Below are positions 1-11,800 of a stretch of DNA of 64,000 nucleotides, in pieces (position 1 is the first letter of the stretch; each line of letters begins with the position of its first letter). This DNA is from Taeniopygia guttata. Its lineage: Eukaryota > Chordata > Aves > Passeriformes > Estrildidae. A program made the translations under genes and the position numbers. The stretch lies in assembly GCF_048771995.1 (NCBI RefSeq), contig NC_133027.1:103228501-103292500 (forward strand). The letters run 5' to 3'. The notes beneath the pieces were generated by a model that was not told the DNA's origin, ran no database searches, and saw only the letters and a list, made by a program, of their open reading frames with translations.

Positions 1-2440
1 TTGCGAAAGACATTATAAATTTTAATTTTAATTTTTAATTAATTAAATTTAAATTTTAATTATTTTTTTCAAATAGTCTTCAGTTATTGGCACCAGGCTT
101 AGTACAGTGGCACAGAGCACAACCGAGAAGAATGGGGTAGGGGAAAAAAGTGCTCTTGTAATGCATTTCTCATCTGTCAGTCTTGCTGCTACCTCACCAT
201 CTCTTGTGTTGTGTCACATCACCGCAGTCAGCTGGGCAGCAGCTGCCTCCCACACTGACCCCTTTGTCTTCCCCAGCTGTAGGCTCGTCCCTCTGGCAGG
301 CTGCTCCTCGTCCATGAAAGCGGAGCAGGAGAGACATCCAGCGGCTGTGCCATCTATGTGCACCTCAGTGGAGCAGTGCATGCTGTCATAAATCGAATTC
401 CTTCCTTTCTGCGGGGTTATATTCTGTGTACGCTGCTCTGGCAATGGGCCTCTGCCCCAGAGCCCGGCGAGAGGCGGCATTATTGTGTCCTTAGGGGATC
501 AACAGCTGGCACACTGTTGTGATTTTACATTTAAGAGCATGTGTGAGTCCTATACTCCTGGCAAACATAACATTAACTGAAAAACACAGAGCAAGATTTT
601 TTTCTTTATGTCAACTGAGTTTTTCATTTATAAATCACGAAAGGGCCAGGCCCTGTCCAAGAGTAGAGCTGGGCTATTCTGTTGCCCAGCCACACACTTT
701 ACAATCCAGCCTGCTTCCTTTTCATTCCAGAAAAACCATGCAGCCCTCAAAAGCTTGACTTTGTCAGTGGACGTGGTTTCTCCATAAATGCTGCCTTGGT
801 TTGTGATGGTATAATACTGGATTATTTTGTCTGTGTTTCATATGAAGTGTTTATTTATGAATAACTGCTAAAAAGAGTGTACATGCCTAAAGTCATGCAT
901 TTTATTACTATAAATATGGTATATTATGAATGTGCACAGAGCTGGGGACAAGCTCTGCTACCTTCTCAGCTCGGCTGGGACCCTGCGTGTGTAAGAAAAC
1001 ATTTGTGAGCCAGCTACCAGACATACAGAATCAGAGAAAAAATATTCCAGTGGCTGAAGCACTACTTTAATCTCTGCCGTGCATTTTTCATGCAACATAC
1101 AGACTAACATCTCACTAATTCCTCACTGTGTTCCCAAAGTGCCACTCCTGGTTCTCCCTTTTTCTCTGAGGCTTAACTTTATTATTTTGTTTCTGAGCTC
1201 TACATGTGACTTGGGATGGGGCTGTTAACTTCCATGAAGCTACAGTGTTCTGTCTTAACCCAGGGTCTCATTCCAGTGCTTTGCCATTCAGACATGTATT
1301 TTTCACATCTACTATCTTCTGTTTAAATATTTCCTTTAGCTTTAACTCTATTTGTACTACTTATTTTTATCTGCATAGTAAATAGAGCTCCCAGTTAATA
1401 CTGATAAAAGTTCCAGAGAATCAGTTGTAAATCCTAAAATTAAGTAGTTTGCTCTTCATATAAGAGCAAGGAGAAACACATTGTTAACTTTATCAGTATA
1501 AATTAGTAGTATCTACAGTATTTGTCATTAAAAATTCCATGTCTTTCCTGCCACATCTAAACTATTCCTTGCCCATAAAAATATAACTTATTTGGAAATC
1601 CAATTCACCACAAAAGGGCTTATAAACTCAAAAATCTGAACAAAAGATGAAGGGGAAAAGGGCAACACAGGGTTAATTACTTTTGGTAAATATTAGCAAT
1701 AATAATTTAGAAGTAATTTATTTGGAAACATCAAATTTGTCACTGGTACATGTTAAGTAATTATTTTTTTAAAAGGCTTGACCCTTACAAACTTGAAAGA
1801 TCTATATGAAAAGAGTAGGAAATGGGTTAAGTCTTCAATATTTAGAGAGGAATTAAAGGCAGGCAATTGCTGACTTCAGTGACAACAATGCAGGATGAGG
1901 AATTAGGAATACAGTTAAGGGATGTGTTTAAAGAGCTTTCAAAGAGAAAAATGCACCAGTCAATGAGGTAAAACCAGATAATATGATGGAATGAGCCAAA
2001 ATTATCAGGATATGCTGGTTATGAAAAAACAGATATACCCAATAATTATTAGTAATTAATAGCAGTCAGGAGTCAATGCTGAAACCAAGACTGGTGATCT
2101 CTTTCTGTCTCCTTTTCTCTCTTTAATTAATCTCTTCCTTCCTGTCTTCCCTTTCACCCCACCCCTTTATCCTAAATCTACACCATTTGCTTATCCAGTA
2201 GGTCAGGAACCAACCCACCAATTTCCCTTCCAAGTGTGCAATTCACTAATAGAACCTTCTGGTTGTTTGCAGACCCTGACTTTCACAGATCCTTCTGCCC
2301 ACGGGCATTTACGAATCCTGGGTGCTCCCTTACTCTCAAGGGTGGGACATCCCAACCCCACAGGTGGGGCACCACATGTGTACTGAAATCTAAGCAGCTC
2401 TTCAGTGACTCAAACCCCTGGTGCCAATTTTCAGCTTTTT
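1..2440. other. AT-rich intergenic DNA, no gene seen
   Basis: This stretch is AT-rich and CpG-poor, with short unrelated open frames of under 100 codons on both strands. The first 65 bases are almost pure A/T and contain short inverted TTAATTAA-type tracts. I see no splice-flanked exon, no recognisable protein similarity and no RNA gene. Unrecognised old repeats are possible. Confidence 0.6.
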
Positions 2441-3300
2441 TTTTTTTACCTCTGTTGAGGTCAGGATTGAAGAGACTTGAGATGGAATTTCATGTTCAGG
2501 CTTAGATGTTTATTATTTCTTATCTATATTACAAGTCGTAGTTCTACAGCATTCTACTGACAAGCTACAAAATTGCTATCTCTTATTACAAAGTCTTTTA
2601 AAGCTAAACTATCTGATTAAGAAATGACACCTAAATTATTTTCACATTTAACCCAATGACTAATCACTCGAAGTCTGCAATGCAGACTTTTCTGTCCAAT
2701 TACAAAATACTACCCAAACCCATGAAGAAGAAGGTGAGGAAGATCAACCAACCACCACCCTAAAACCTCCATCTTGCCCCATATATATTCCTGCATTCTA
2801 AAACCTTAAACTCTGATTTTCTACCCTATGATATTACACACTTCTAATCAAACTACACACCCATAATCCCAGTGCTATTAATCATTTTTGGAAGCCCTTT
2901 CCACGCCTCAGGTCAAATGCAGTGCTCTCCTGGGAGTCAGAGTCTGTCAGCACAGAAAGTCTAAAATTCTCAGCACCCAGAACCCCAACAGCCTGGATGT
3001 CAGGGAGTTGTCACACCCCAAGCAAACCAGCCCTGTTTGCTACAGGCACAGGCACAGAAGGATGTGCTTTGTCTGAGCAGTCACAGCCATTGCATTCCTG
3101 CCACTTCCTCCACAGCAAATCCAGCAGGGATGATTTTACAGAAACACTTTGCAACCTCCAGCCCATAAATCTGACACTCCTCAAATTAGCTTTGATCAGT
3201 GCTGAATTTGCTGCCCAGCTGTTACACTCGAATGACCTAAGGTTGTCCATCTGCTGAATCCTGAACCGTGCCTCTGAAAAGAGAGACAAAACCACAGCCA
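2440..3300 (-). mobile_element. Possible degraded LTR, antisense, ends unresolved
   Basis: The composition changes here to C/A-rich text on the + strand, which is T/G-rich on the minus strand. Around 2,508-2,520 the + strand reads TTTATTATT, so the minus strand carries an AATAATAAA polyadenylation-like signal. The texture resembles antisense avian retroviral LTRs that I remember. No TG...CA ends with a matching target duplication could be found, so the boundaries are approximate. It could also be another old interspersed repeat or unique DNA. No gag, pol or env similarity is seen. Confidence 0.3.
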
Positions 3301-3508
3301 CCTCCTCATCTGTCTTTACTCATGAAAATCATTAAGTTCTCCCTAACTGCTGTACTCAGGAGATATAAAGTACCTCAGATTACTGCTCTGTTGCAGAAAA
3401 AAGTGACACAGGCTGAAGACAATGTTAATTTCTTATGAACTTCTTTATTTCTATAAGTACTCCTTTGGAGGACTGGAGAAAAAAAGGCATATTTTCTTTT
3501 ATCAGAAG

Positions 3509-3542
3509 AGTTATTAATTATCAGGATAGATAATTAATAACT
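3509..3542. repeat. Perfect 14-bp inverted repeat, 6-nt loop
   Basis: The left arm at 3,509-3,522 reads AGTTATTAATTATC. The right arm at 3,529-3,542 is its exact reverse complement, and the two are separated by AGGATA. The arms contain TTAATTA homeodomain-type cores. A second, shorter hairpin follows 12 bases downstream. The function is unknown. Both AT-rich chance and a paired homeodomain site are possible. Confidence 0.85.
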
Positions 3543-3554
3543 TGGTAGAATTTT

Positions 3555-3576
3555 CACCTGTACATCCCTACAGGTG
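3555..3576. repeat. 8-bp inverted repeat with paired CACCTG boxes
   Basis: CACCTGTA at 3,555-3,562 and TACAGGTG at 3,569-3,576 are exact reverse complements around a 6-nt loop. Each arm contains a CACCTG E-box, the type bound by ZEB and Snail zinc-finger repressors. Two facing E-boxes of this kind are a plausible regulatory site, but only the sequence symmetry is seen here. Confidence 0.7.
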
Positions 3577-4195
3577 GATGGACACCAGACAGTAATGAAA
3601 TTATTACTTTCTAGCTATTACAAAAGATTTTTTTTAATTTTAAGGTTAAATCAACAGTTGATTAATAATCAATTAATTAATCACTTAGGTCTAAACATAT
3701 TGAAAAACATATTCTTACATGCCTACATGAAAAGTAAATATTTTTCCTTAGTTTTCTTCTGCTTTCCAGTAAGAATTTACCAAAAAACTTTAAAATAGTG
3801 ATCCATATTTGGCATGAGGGCACCCTGTTTTTGTTCAGGCCTTTAAAAAATACAACTCCTGAGACAGGATTCTCTGAAAGAACTTGGGTCCTATTCTATT
3901 GGGAAAGCTCCTACTGGTTGTTACACCACATAATCTTTGCACTGAGGACCTTGTTTCAATCAAGCCCCAGACACTGTCATGAAGTAGCTGCTATTGTCAC
4001 TCCATTCTCCATACAGAAAATGGCAGTGAAAAAAGCTACATCCAAAGTTTCATCAACACTTTACAGTTGAAACAAAGCAATAACTCAAATCTCTTGGCCT
4101 AATGTATTGTATTTTTCCAACAAATTTTCCTCCATTTGGAGGAATGGAACAACAAAAGGAACAACAAAATGATTGCTAAGACAGTGAAATAACTC

Positions 4196-4276
4196 AAACT
4201 GAATTATTTTAGCAAAGCCCCAGTATTTGTTTATGACAACTAAACCTGAAACTGAATTATTTTAGCAAAGTCCCAG
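4196..4276. repeat. Spaced direct repeat, two 28-bp copies 53 bp apart
   Basis: The block at 4,196-4,223, beginning AAACTGAATTATTTTAGC, recurs at 4,249-4,276 with one difference (GCCCCAG against GTCCCAG). The 25 bases between the copies are unrelated to the block. This looks like a local slippage duplication and no function is suggested. Confidence 0.8.
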
Positions 4277-4322
4277 TTCAAATTGACTTTGTTACAAAGT
4301 TCCTCTGTTAAGAACTTACCCT

Positions 4323-4710
4323 AGAATCATAAAGTGATTTGGGATGGGACCTTACAGATCATCTAGCACCAAATCCCCTGTCACAGGCAGTGGTGCCGCC
4401 CACTACCCCAGGTTGCTCTGAGCCCCATCCATCCTGGCTTTGAGCACTTCCAGGGATGGAGCATCCTTCCCTGGGCAACCTGTGCCAGTGCCTCACTAAA
4501 GAATTCCATCCTAGTATCCAATCTGAGTCCCCCCTGTGTCAGTATAAAATTGTTCATCCTTGCCCTATCACTGTTTAAAGAGTTGCTCTCCTTGTTTCGT
4601 GCAGGCTCCCTCTAAGCTCCGGAGGGCACACTGGGGCTGCCCTTGAGCCTTCCCTTTCCCAGCCGCATCTCCCTCAGCCTGTCCGCATGGGAACGGCGCT
4701 GCTCTGAGCA
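4323..4710 (-). mobile_element. CR1 LINE, 3' end fragment, reverse orientation
   Basis: Read on the + strand, the element starts with AGAATCATAAAGTGATTTGG. It continues through the landmarks GGGACCTTACAGATCATCTAG, AGGTTGCTCTGAGCCCCATCC, CACTTCCAGGGATGGAGCAT, GGGCAACCTGTGCCAGTGCC and finally CTCAGCCTGTC. This is the reverse complement of the 3' untranslated end of chicken repeat 1 (CR1), the main avian non-LTR retrotransposon. Its 3' end carries the short ATTCTATG-type repeat, which corresponds to AGAATCAT here. The copy is 5'-truncated, as is usual for CR1, and holds no reverse transcriptase frame. Divergence looks moderate. The left end is sharp, and the right end (about 4,700) is approximate. 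Confidence 0.93.
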
Positions 4711-4754
4711 GCTTTGCGCTCTAGACTTTCTTCCTAAATGTTTTTACTACTTTT

Positions 4755-5000
4755 AGCAACATCTCCAGAGCCGGACCAGCAGCGCTGCCCCTGAGGGACG
4801 GTGCCGAGGCCTGAGCAGGCGGCAGGGCCCAGCTCGGGAGCCCGGCAGGCTCCGGGGAAAGGCTGCCTCAGGTGTGCGGGGAGCAGGGAAACACGGCACA
4901 TGGCCGGTCAATCCGCACAAAGCACAGCCTTGGCCGGGCACAGCTGGTGGGGTGGGTTTGCTGCTTTGTCAGCCTGGGGCGTACAGAGGAGTCCTGGAGG
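4755..5000. other. Isolated GC-rich, CpG-containing block
   Basis: Between the CR1 fragment and the next LTR lies a GC-rich stretch with several retained CpGs, for example GAGCCGGACC, GCCGAGGCC and GGCCGGTCAATCCG. It has no TATA box, coding exon or repeat I recognise. It may be a small CpG island, a GC-rich piece of another element, or a spliced exon of an unknown transcript. The short open frames here overlap one another in different phases and look like chance. Confidence 0.4.
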
Positions 5001-5070
5001 CTCCCAGCACGGACTCTGAAATGTTCTCTCCTGGTCCTCTTAGGCCAAATCGTATCAATTTAAATGGGAA

Positions 5071-5878
5071 TGTCGGAACTCAAAATGTCCCTCAGATATT
5101 TTCAGAGGTTCCAGGCCTTGGTCAGAAGCATTTTAGACCCTGGAAAGCAGCTGGAAACAGCTGTGATTTTGAGTTTGAGCCATGGAATGAGTTACCAACT
5201 TTGAAGGTGGAACAAGCGGTCACAGAGGGTTAGATGGTATAGTAAAAGTAGTTACAAATTAGAGGGAAAATTTTTTTAGTATTGTACAGGGGGGTTTTAA
5301 CACCTGTACAAGGGGGTTTTACTTTGTACAGGGTGGTCAGGAGTTCTAAGATGGAGGAAAGTGGGCCTGATCCTGTTCTTCCTCCTTCTTCTTCCTTACC
5401 TCCATGTTCTTGGTGATGTTGGCACTCACGGATTGGTTTAGAGTAGAAAAGCACATTGTAACATAGATAGTAGGTATTGGGCAAAATCTGTAAACATATA
5501 ACACATAATATATCGTATAAAAGACAGCAGCAGCCCTGGGCGGGGAGAGAGACGATGGAGACACCGGACAGTGAGGGTGTCAGGAGTGTGTGTCTCTGCC
5601 TGGGCAGCTGACCAAGGCAGCGCAGCGGGCGAAGACAATCTTTTAGACAACTGCCTTGAGACCGAACCACAAGAGGCTGCGGAGTTTTTCTTTGGAAGTA
5701 AAGGTTGGAGGAGAGACTTTACCACCACACGAGAGCCCCGAATCAATCCCGGGGTTCTCACAGGGAAAACTACTGAGAACTGAATAAAATCTTAAGAAAG
5801 GCTTCTGACAATTCACCAGTTAACAGATCATACATAGAACTGAAGGGATCGAGGAGTTTTTATAATAAAATTGCGACA
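5071..5878 (+). mobile_element. Endogenous retrovirus LTR, probably solo, + strand
   Basis: The proposed ends are TGTCG at 5,071 and CGACA at 5,878, giving TG...CA termini that are perfect 5-bp inverted repeats. The internal order fits an LTR. There is a U3-like region with three TGTACA-G(n) units at about 5,284-5,335. A TATA box (TATAAAAG) sits at 5,516-5,523, then a GC-rich R/U5 start, then polyadenylation signals AATAAA at 5,783-5,788 and 5,864-5,869. The text resembles class II LTRs common in passerine genomes, from memory. Flanking bases (TGGGAA on the left, GCGGGG on the right) do not match, so either the ends are slightly wrong or the copy arose by recombination. No gag, pol or env sequence follows. 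Several CpGs remain in the R region, which suggests a fairly young copy. Confidence 0.75.
5516..5523 (+). promoter_or_regulatory. TATA box of the LTR
   Basis: TATAAAAG lies in the middle of the LTR, followed by a GC-rich segment where transcription would start near 5,545. It is about 260 bases ahead of the first AATAAA, which fits a U3-R-U5 arrangement. It could still act as a cryptic promoter, but no activity can be inferred. Confidence 0.55.
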
Positions 5879-8800
5879 GCGGGGCATAATTATTGCTCTT
5901 TATTCTTTAATACCATTAGCTTCTCATTGTGTCATACAACACAACCCTGATCCCACTTAGGTTTCTGAATCACATCACTGAATGGGCAGGCTCCTCTTGA
6001 TTTCTGACTCTGAGATGAGCCTGTTTCCTGAGATCCCAGGTGAAGGGAGCTCCACAGCATCACAGGGGTTGAGCAGGTATCCATCTACCTTGCAAAGGGA
6101 CAGCACTGTGTGCTCGGGCAGCAAAAGCACAGGAAGAACTTAGGACTGGAAAAATAAAAGTGATATGGGCAAGTGTGGTCTCAGGTATGCAATGCAAGAT
6201 GCCTGCAGGCATACAGCAGGATTTGGTTGGATTCACATACCACATAAACATGATATATAAACACAAAAATAAGCAAAACAAGCTGCCAAAAGGAATGGTT
6301 AAAATGCAGATTACGTGAGCAGTGGCATGAAGCCAGGACAGCTATTTAAGTATTCCAGACCCTGATGGAGAGCAAGCTGTGATTGTATTCCACTGCTACC
6401 ATCATCTATACCTATTTTTCTGTGTAAGAAATGAGGAGGTGCATACTTAGTTGTGAGAACTCTTTGTAGAAAGTACTGGATAAAGAGTAAAACCATACTC
6501 TACTACACCTGGAAAAAGGAAGGCAAGGAACCTCTGTACCAGAGGGAACTAAAGTTCAGGGAAAGTTGTGAGATACTCAGGCAAGGAGTACACAGGCTGT
6601 GCAGTGAAGAAGACAGTCCAGGAGGGCTGATTTACAGCACAAAGAGAGGCAGATTTGAGGCCAGTGCCTGGAAGGGACACACATCTGTACAGCAGCACAG
6701 GCCACTGGCACCCTCTCCTGTGGCAGCAGTGCCCAGTGGAGGAAAGGACATGAGATGACTGCACTGAAGATCAATAGTACCATACAGAAAAATTCAGGTT
6801 GGTTGTGGTTTTTTTCCTCTCTACCAGTGAATAAACTCACATCCATTCCATTATAGCACAGCCTGCTCTTTCAGAATTTAGAAGCAAGGTGATTCCTGTT
6901 CAGTCTGTTACAGAAAAAGAGATCTGAATAGGGATTCACAGGTACTCCGAGCTAAGTGTCTGTTCTGAGCAAAATAACCATATGTAACCCAGAAATTCCC
7001 AGAAAAGTTGGTTACATCCTCTTGCCTGCTGCTCTGCACAAAACCAAGATGTATTTTCACAAACTTCTCAGTAACAGTGCTGGCTTTAACAACTTGGTCC
7101 CTCCAATTTACTCTTACCTTACACCACAACCTTACCTGTGCCAGGACAACTGCTGGTACAGGCACGTGTTGAACTGTATTGAGGAAAATTAACCTCTCAT
7201 ACCCCTTCTCCTCCCCCAGAAAAAGGTTTTTAGAAAGAATTAGTTAGCTTCCCAGTCTAACTCACAGTGCAGTCACATTAGCTGTTGCACTGGCACAAGT
7301 GAATATGTAGGTGATGGTGGCAGCAGGCAGGAATGGGTGACACGCAGAGGACACTACTGTGAGAAATAAGGGCTTGTGAAACCACATTCTCATGGAGGCT
7401 GAGCCTGATCATTAATCACTGAGGAAACACATTTAGATTTGGCATCAGTCAAACTACTCAGCTGTTAACATATTAACCTGAGTGCCTTGCCAAAACTCGG
7501 GTGGTTTTTCCAGTTAGAAGATACTGGTTTAGAATTTAACTCCAAAATAGTGCTGCTTTAATTAAGTTCACAAATAATAATTCATTTTAACTGTTAGTTT
7601 TAATAACTGGTACTAATTTTTAATTTCTAAGCATTCCACTTCCACCTTGCTCACTGGGCTTTTCAGCCCATCACTCACAGCTGCAAAGGTTGCTGGATCA
7701 GCCTTTGCCACAGAGGAGGAATGGGAAGGAGTGGGACTCTTCTGTAGTAGCTCTGCTGCTAAAAGCACAGGGACTTTATTCAGAGCCAGACTGTTCTCAG
7801 GAGTCTCTGACACTGTTTCCAGGCTGTGCTCCATGCCACAGTTTCAGCCTCTCAGCTGTGCCAGCTCCAGGTACTCAGCACTCCAGCTGAAGGGTGAGGA
7901 ACCTCCCACACAGAGAAGGCAGAAACAACAACTGACTTTACTCTTTGCTTGTTTTTTTAGCCCCCTCACAATTTATTTATCAGCTCTACTTTCAAGATAA
8001 AACTAACAAGCCCTTTTACAGGGTCAGATCTTTCCCAGCTGTGCAAGAATCAAACAAACCAGACAGCTGAACGTGCCCCCAAGCGGGTGAAACAGGATGC
8101 TGCTCTGAGAGCTCTTGCTCAGCTTTTCTTTGCTCTTACCCAAGATAAGCTTCCTATTCACTCTGTGGTTTCTCTATTTAAGTTCCCAAACCCAGCTCCT
8201 TCTGCATACGTGCCTCCCCCAGCAAGATGACTTAATATTGCCCATAGTACAATTTGTTCAAATATTCAAGTAGCCTCTACTAATTTTTCCCAGAACTGAT
8301 GACATGCTTAAGTATCTTTTAAAACACAGTACCATTTCTTTAACATAAATTACAAGAAATAAAGGGCAGCAGTAAAACCTCCTGATTTCAAGGAAAGCAC
8401 CTCACTAATTAATAATGGAATATTTAAGCACATACAAACACATCTCTTTAGCCCAGCTGCTTCTTTCCCTTGCATACAGTCACACATGAAACAGCTTAAA
8501 GGAAAGGAGATTTTAAACAAATAATTCTTAGGGAGAATCAGCAGTTCTAGTTTTCCCCATTGCACGTTGCACATTTTGATCTCAAAACAATATAAGCTCC
8601 ATGACTATCAAGAGGGGATAAAACATTTATGATCCTATATTGCATAATGCCTGCACATTTGAAGGTAAATAGTTACAGATATTTTACAGAGACATTCTCT
8701 CTCTTCACAGTTTTGTCAGTTCATATTTCAAATCAGGTTTTAAAGCCTTCATTTAGCTGCAGAAAACAGTGGCTACTAGAATGAAGCAATACTCAATACA

Positions 8801-11800
8801 TGTTGTAAAGTAATTCCAAAGATGTGCACTGTAAAACTTAAAAAATTTGCTCAGTGCCACATAACTTAATCCTATATCACCTGAAGAGACTTTAAAATAC
8901 ATTTATTTAGACTTATTTTTGTTTAAAAAAAATCAGTCTTCAGGATGGCATTAGACAAATTAAGTCATATTGAACCCTCATGTGCCACAGTGTTTCTGCT
9001 TGCTCTGCTTAGTATTCATTTTCATTTCTGAGTGCATCAGACTGGCATTCCACTTGTAGGTGTAGTAATAGAAAACCAAACTCGAACTCCCTTTGTACAA
9101 TGTACAACTTGCAAGCCTGGATGCCTACATAAAGCCAACTAAAGGTCAGAGCAGAGGAGCTGGAATTAAAGTTTTCATTTAGAAGAAACTCAGGCCTCAC
9201 TCCAGGAATGTATCAATGAAATTGCTTAGCTTTCAATTGCTTGAGTCCTATACAGAAGGTCAGCAGTACTTTCCTAGATTGGATCCTAAATGTGGATTGG
9301 GATTCCAAGTAGTTTACAGCAGATTCACCTGCCTTTCTAGCAGGACTGTGTCTCCCTTCACTTCACTCCATGCAGCAGTACTCAGCCTTGGATTGCTTAA
9401 TGCCCATTCAGCCCCCTGCCCATATCATAGCTGCATCTACAGCTGTATTAGGCAGTTTTAAAGCTTTGTACTACATGATTTGTGAGAATTATAAGCTCAG
9501 TAGCTCATCTGAGTAACAGGTAGTACCTCCAGCAGATGGGCCTTCACATTTCCACCAGTATTAATAAGATGAACTCTTGTCTGCTCTGGCTCAAATTACA
9601 GCGAATTCTCCAGTTTTAAAGTTTTGCCAGTCTTGGCAAGAAGCTGTAGTAACAAAGGCCAAACACCTGACCTGGTCTGATGTGCTTTTTCAGCCTTAGA
9701 GGTTGTTTTTCCATGTGGGAATGAGGCTGCTGTCCCGTCAGGATGAGGGAAGCGTGCAGTGTCACGGCATGCATGGGATCAGCGCGCGCTGTGACCATGT
9801 GTGCGTGGTGCCTGCTCAGGAACAGCGTGTCACTTCCCAGAACTGCCAGCACAGCACCTACCCACAAGCATGAAAATGTCTTTGTTGGAGGGGGAATAAA
9901 GAAAGAAAGACAAGATACCCTGATTATCATATTGTGTTCCTCATCCTGTCAAATGACCCACCAAGCTGTGGCGAAGCACATGAGGCTTCCTCCATCCCAC
10001 CACGTTATATAATTTGGTGGTAACAGAAACAGGCACGTTTGCCAAATGACTGAGCAGATGTGGTATTTAAAAATGTGTCAACCTTGCCCCTGGACAATCT
10101 TAGAGAAAAAGCAAACAAAACTAACCCAGACCCTTCCATCATCCTGATTACAATCTTTGGTGAATATTTTTCTCCAAATTTTTGTCTGCAATGTGATTTT
10201 TCCCCCTTTGTCCGACCTCAGTTATGGGAATTTTCCCATCTCCAGTGCCAGTGATGGAAAAGCAAGAACAAAACTGCTGTTCTGGGTCACATGATCTGTC
10301 ACAGAAACCCTGACCCCAAACCCAACCCCAACTGAGGTTTTTTACTATGAATCTGGGGAGGCAACACATGTTTAAGCTACAGCCCTTGCATATAATCACA
10401 AAAGTCTGGAATGAGCACATTCTCCATTTCATGACCAAAGCACTGGGCATGATTGTGCATCCTACTTCTGCCTAGTAAATACCTGCTCATCTAACTTTTA
10501 TCTCAAATATTCATGGGAGGATGCAGCCTAAATTTGCATTGAGTGTGTGATTTAAATGAACTATGAAATTTCCTGTTCAAGTCCATCAAGTTATATTGCA
10601 ACACCATTTCTGTTTAAGTGATTTGCAGCCCTCTTAATCTCTAGTAATTTAGGTTTCCACAGAACAGATGGCAAACTAATAGAGGAATGCACAGTCACAA
10701 ATACACGGAGCATTCACTGCCTGTACACAGTGACTCAGTAAATGATTCACCCACTTTCATGAAACAGTTGTGACCTTTCATCTGACTACTTCCTCAAACA
10801 AAATACAGAGGAATATTAATAACATATGGAAACCAGGAACCGACAAATTGGGGGAATAAGAATAGCTCATCTCATGATTTTTTTACTATTGTGCTAATCC
10901 TTACTCCATGCTCTGCATTTCTCAAATGTTTCTGTCACCTCTTGCTACCCTTTGCTACTTAACCAGATCCACTAAAGCAGAAGTTGCTCTTTGTTGTGAA
11001 AGAAGTGAAGGCAGAGAATACCTGAAGGCCTCACAAAGGGTAAGTTTTTTGAAAAATATTATAAAAATAAACACTATCATATGAATAATATATCAATCTG
11101 CAGATAATCTTATTCCATATATTAAAAGTAACAACACATATATGTACAACTTTCCTTTCTGCCCCTTACAGTGTAAAGCTGATAAAAAGCAAACCTGAGC
11201 ACCAAATCAAACTTTATCAACAAACACAGCTTATACTGAGAATTAGAGAAGGCAAAGTTAATGTGCTACAGTATTGCAACACAGATGTTTTCTCCATCAT
11301 ATGTGAAAGAGTTCAGGCATAAATAAACATGAGCAAAATCTTTTCAGGAATCTACTGGCAATATCTCACTCTATTAGATATTTTGAAATAATTCATTAAA
11401 TAATAGAGAAAAAGCCCTTACTTGGTCTCTAGAAACATGAGGTGATACACACCAAGAGGAAAATGTATTTTAAATGTTACGCAAAACTTTGGCAGAAAGA
11501 TTTAAATGGCACCATCCTCCAAACCCCAAACCAGAAGAGTTGAGATAGAGGAGAAATATCAAAGCCCCACTGGATTCTGCCTGGACATCACACATGTGAA
11601 AGAAATATGTGGTAAATCTGAGAAGCAAAGGCTAAATATATTATCAAGGGATACCATCCTGCAAATATTCTGCAAACAGTGGAAAAATTGTGCGTTTTTC
11701 TCACAGTATGTAAGACTTTGTTACCTGGTGCTTCACTGATTGTTAGAATTTTTTTTTCTCCTAATCAGATCAGTTATTTCTTAGTAGCTTGCTCTGGTCA

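Noticed and set aside
5230..5783. Open frames on both strands of up to 146 codons
   Set aside because: They lie within the LTR, which is non-coding control DNA, and show no retroviral protein similarity.
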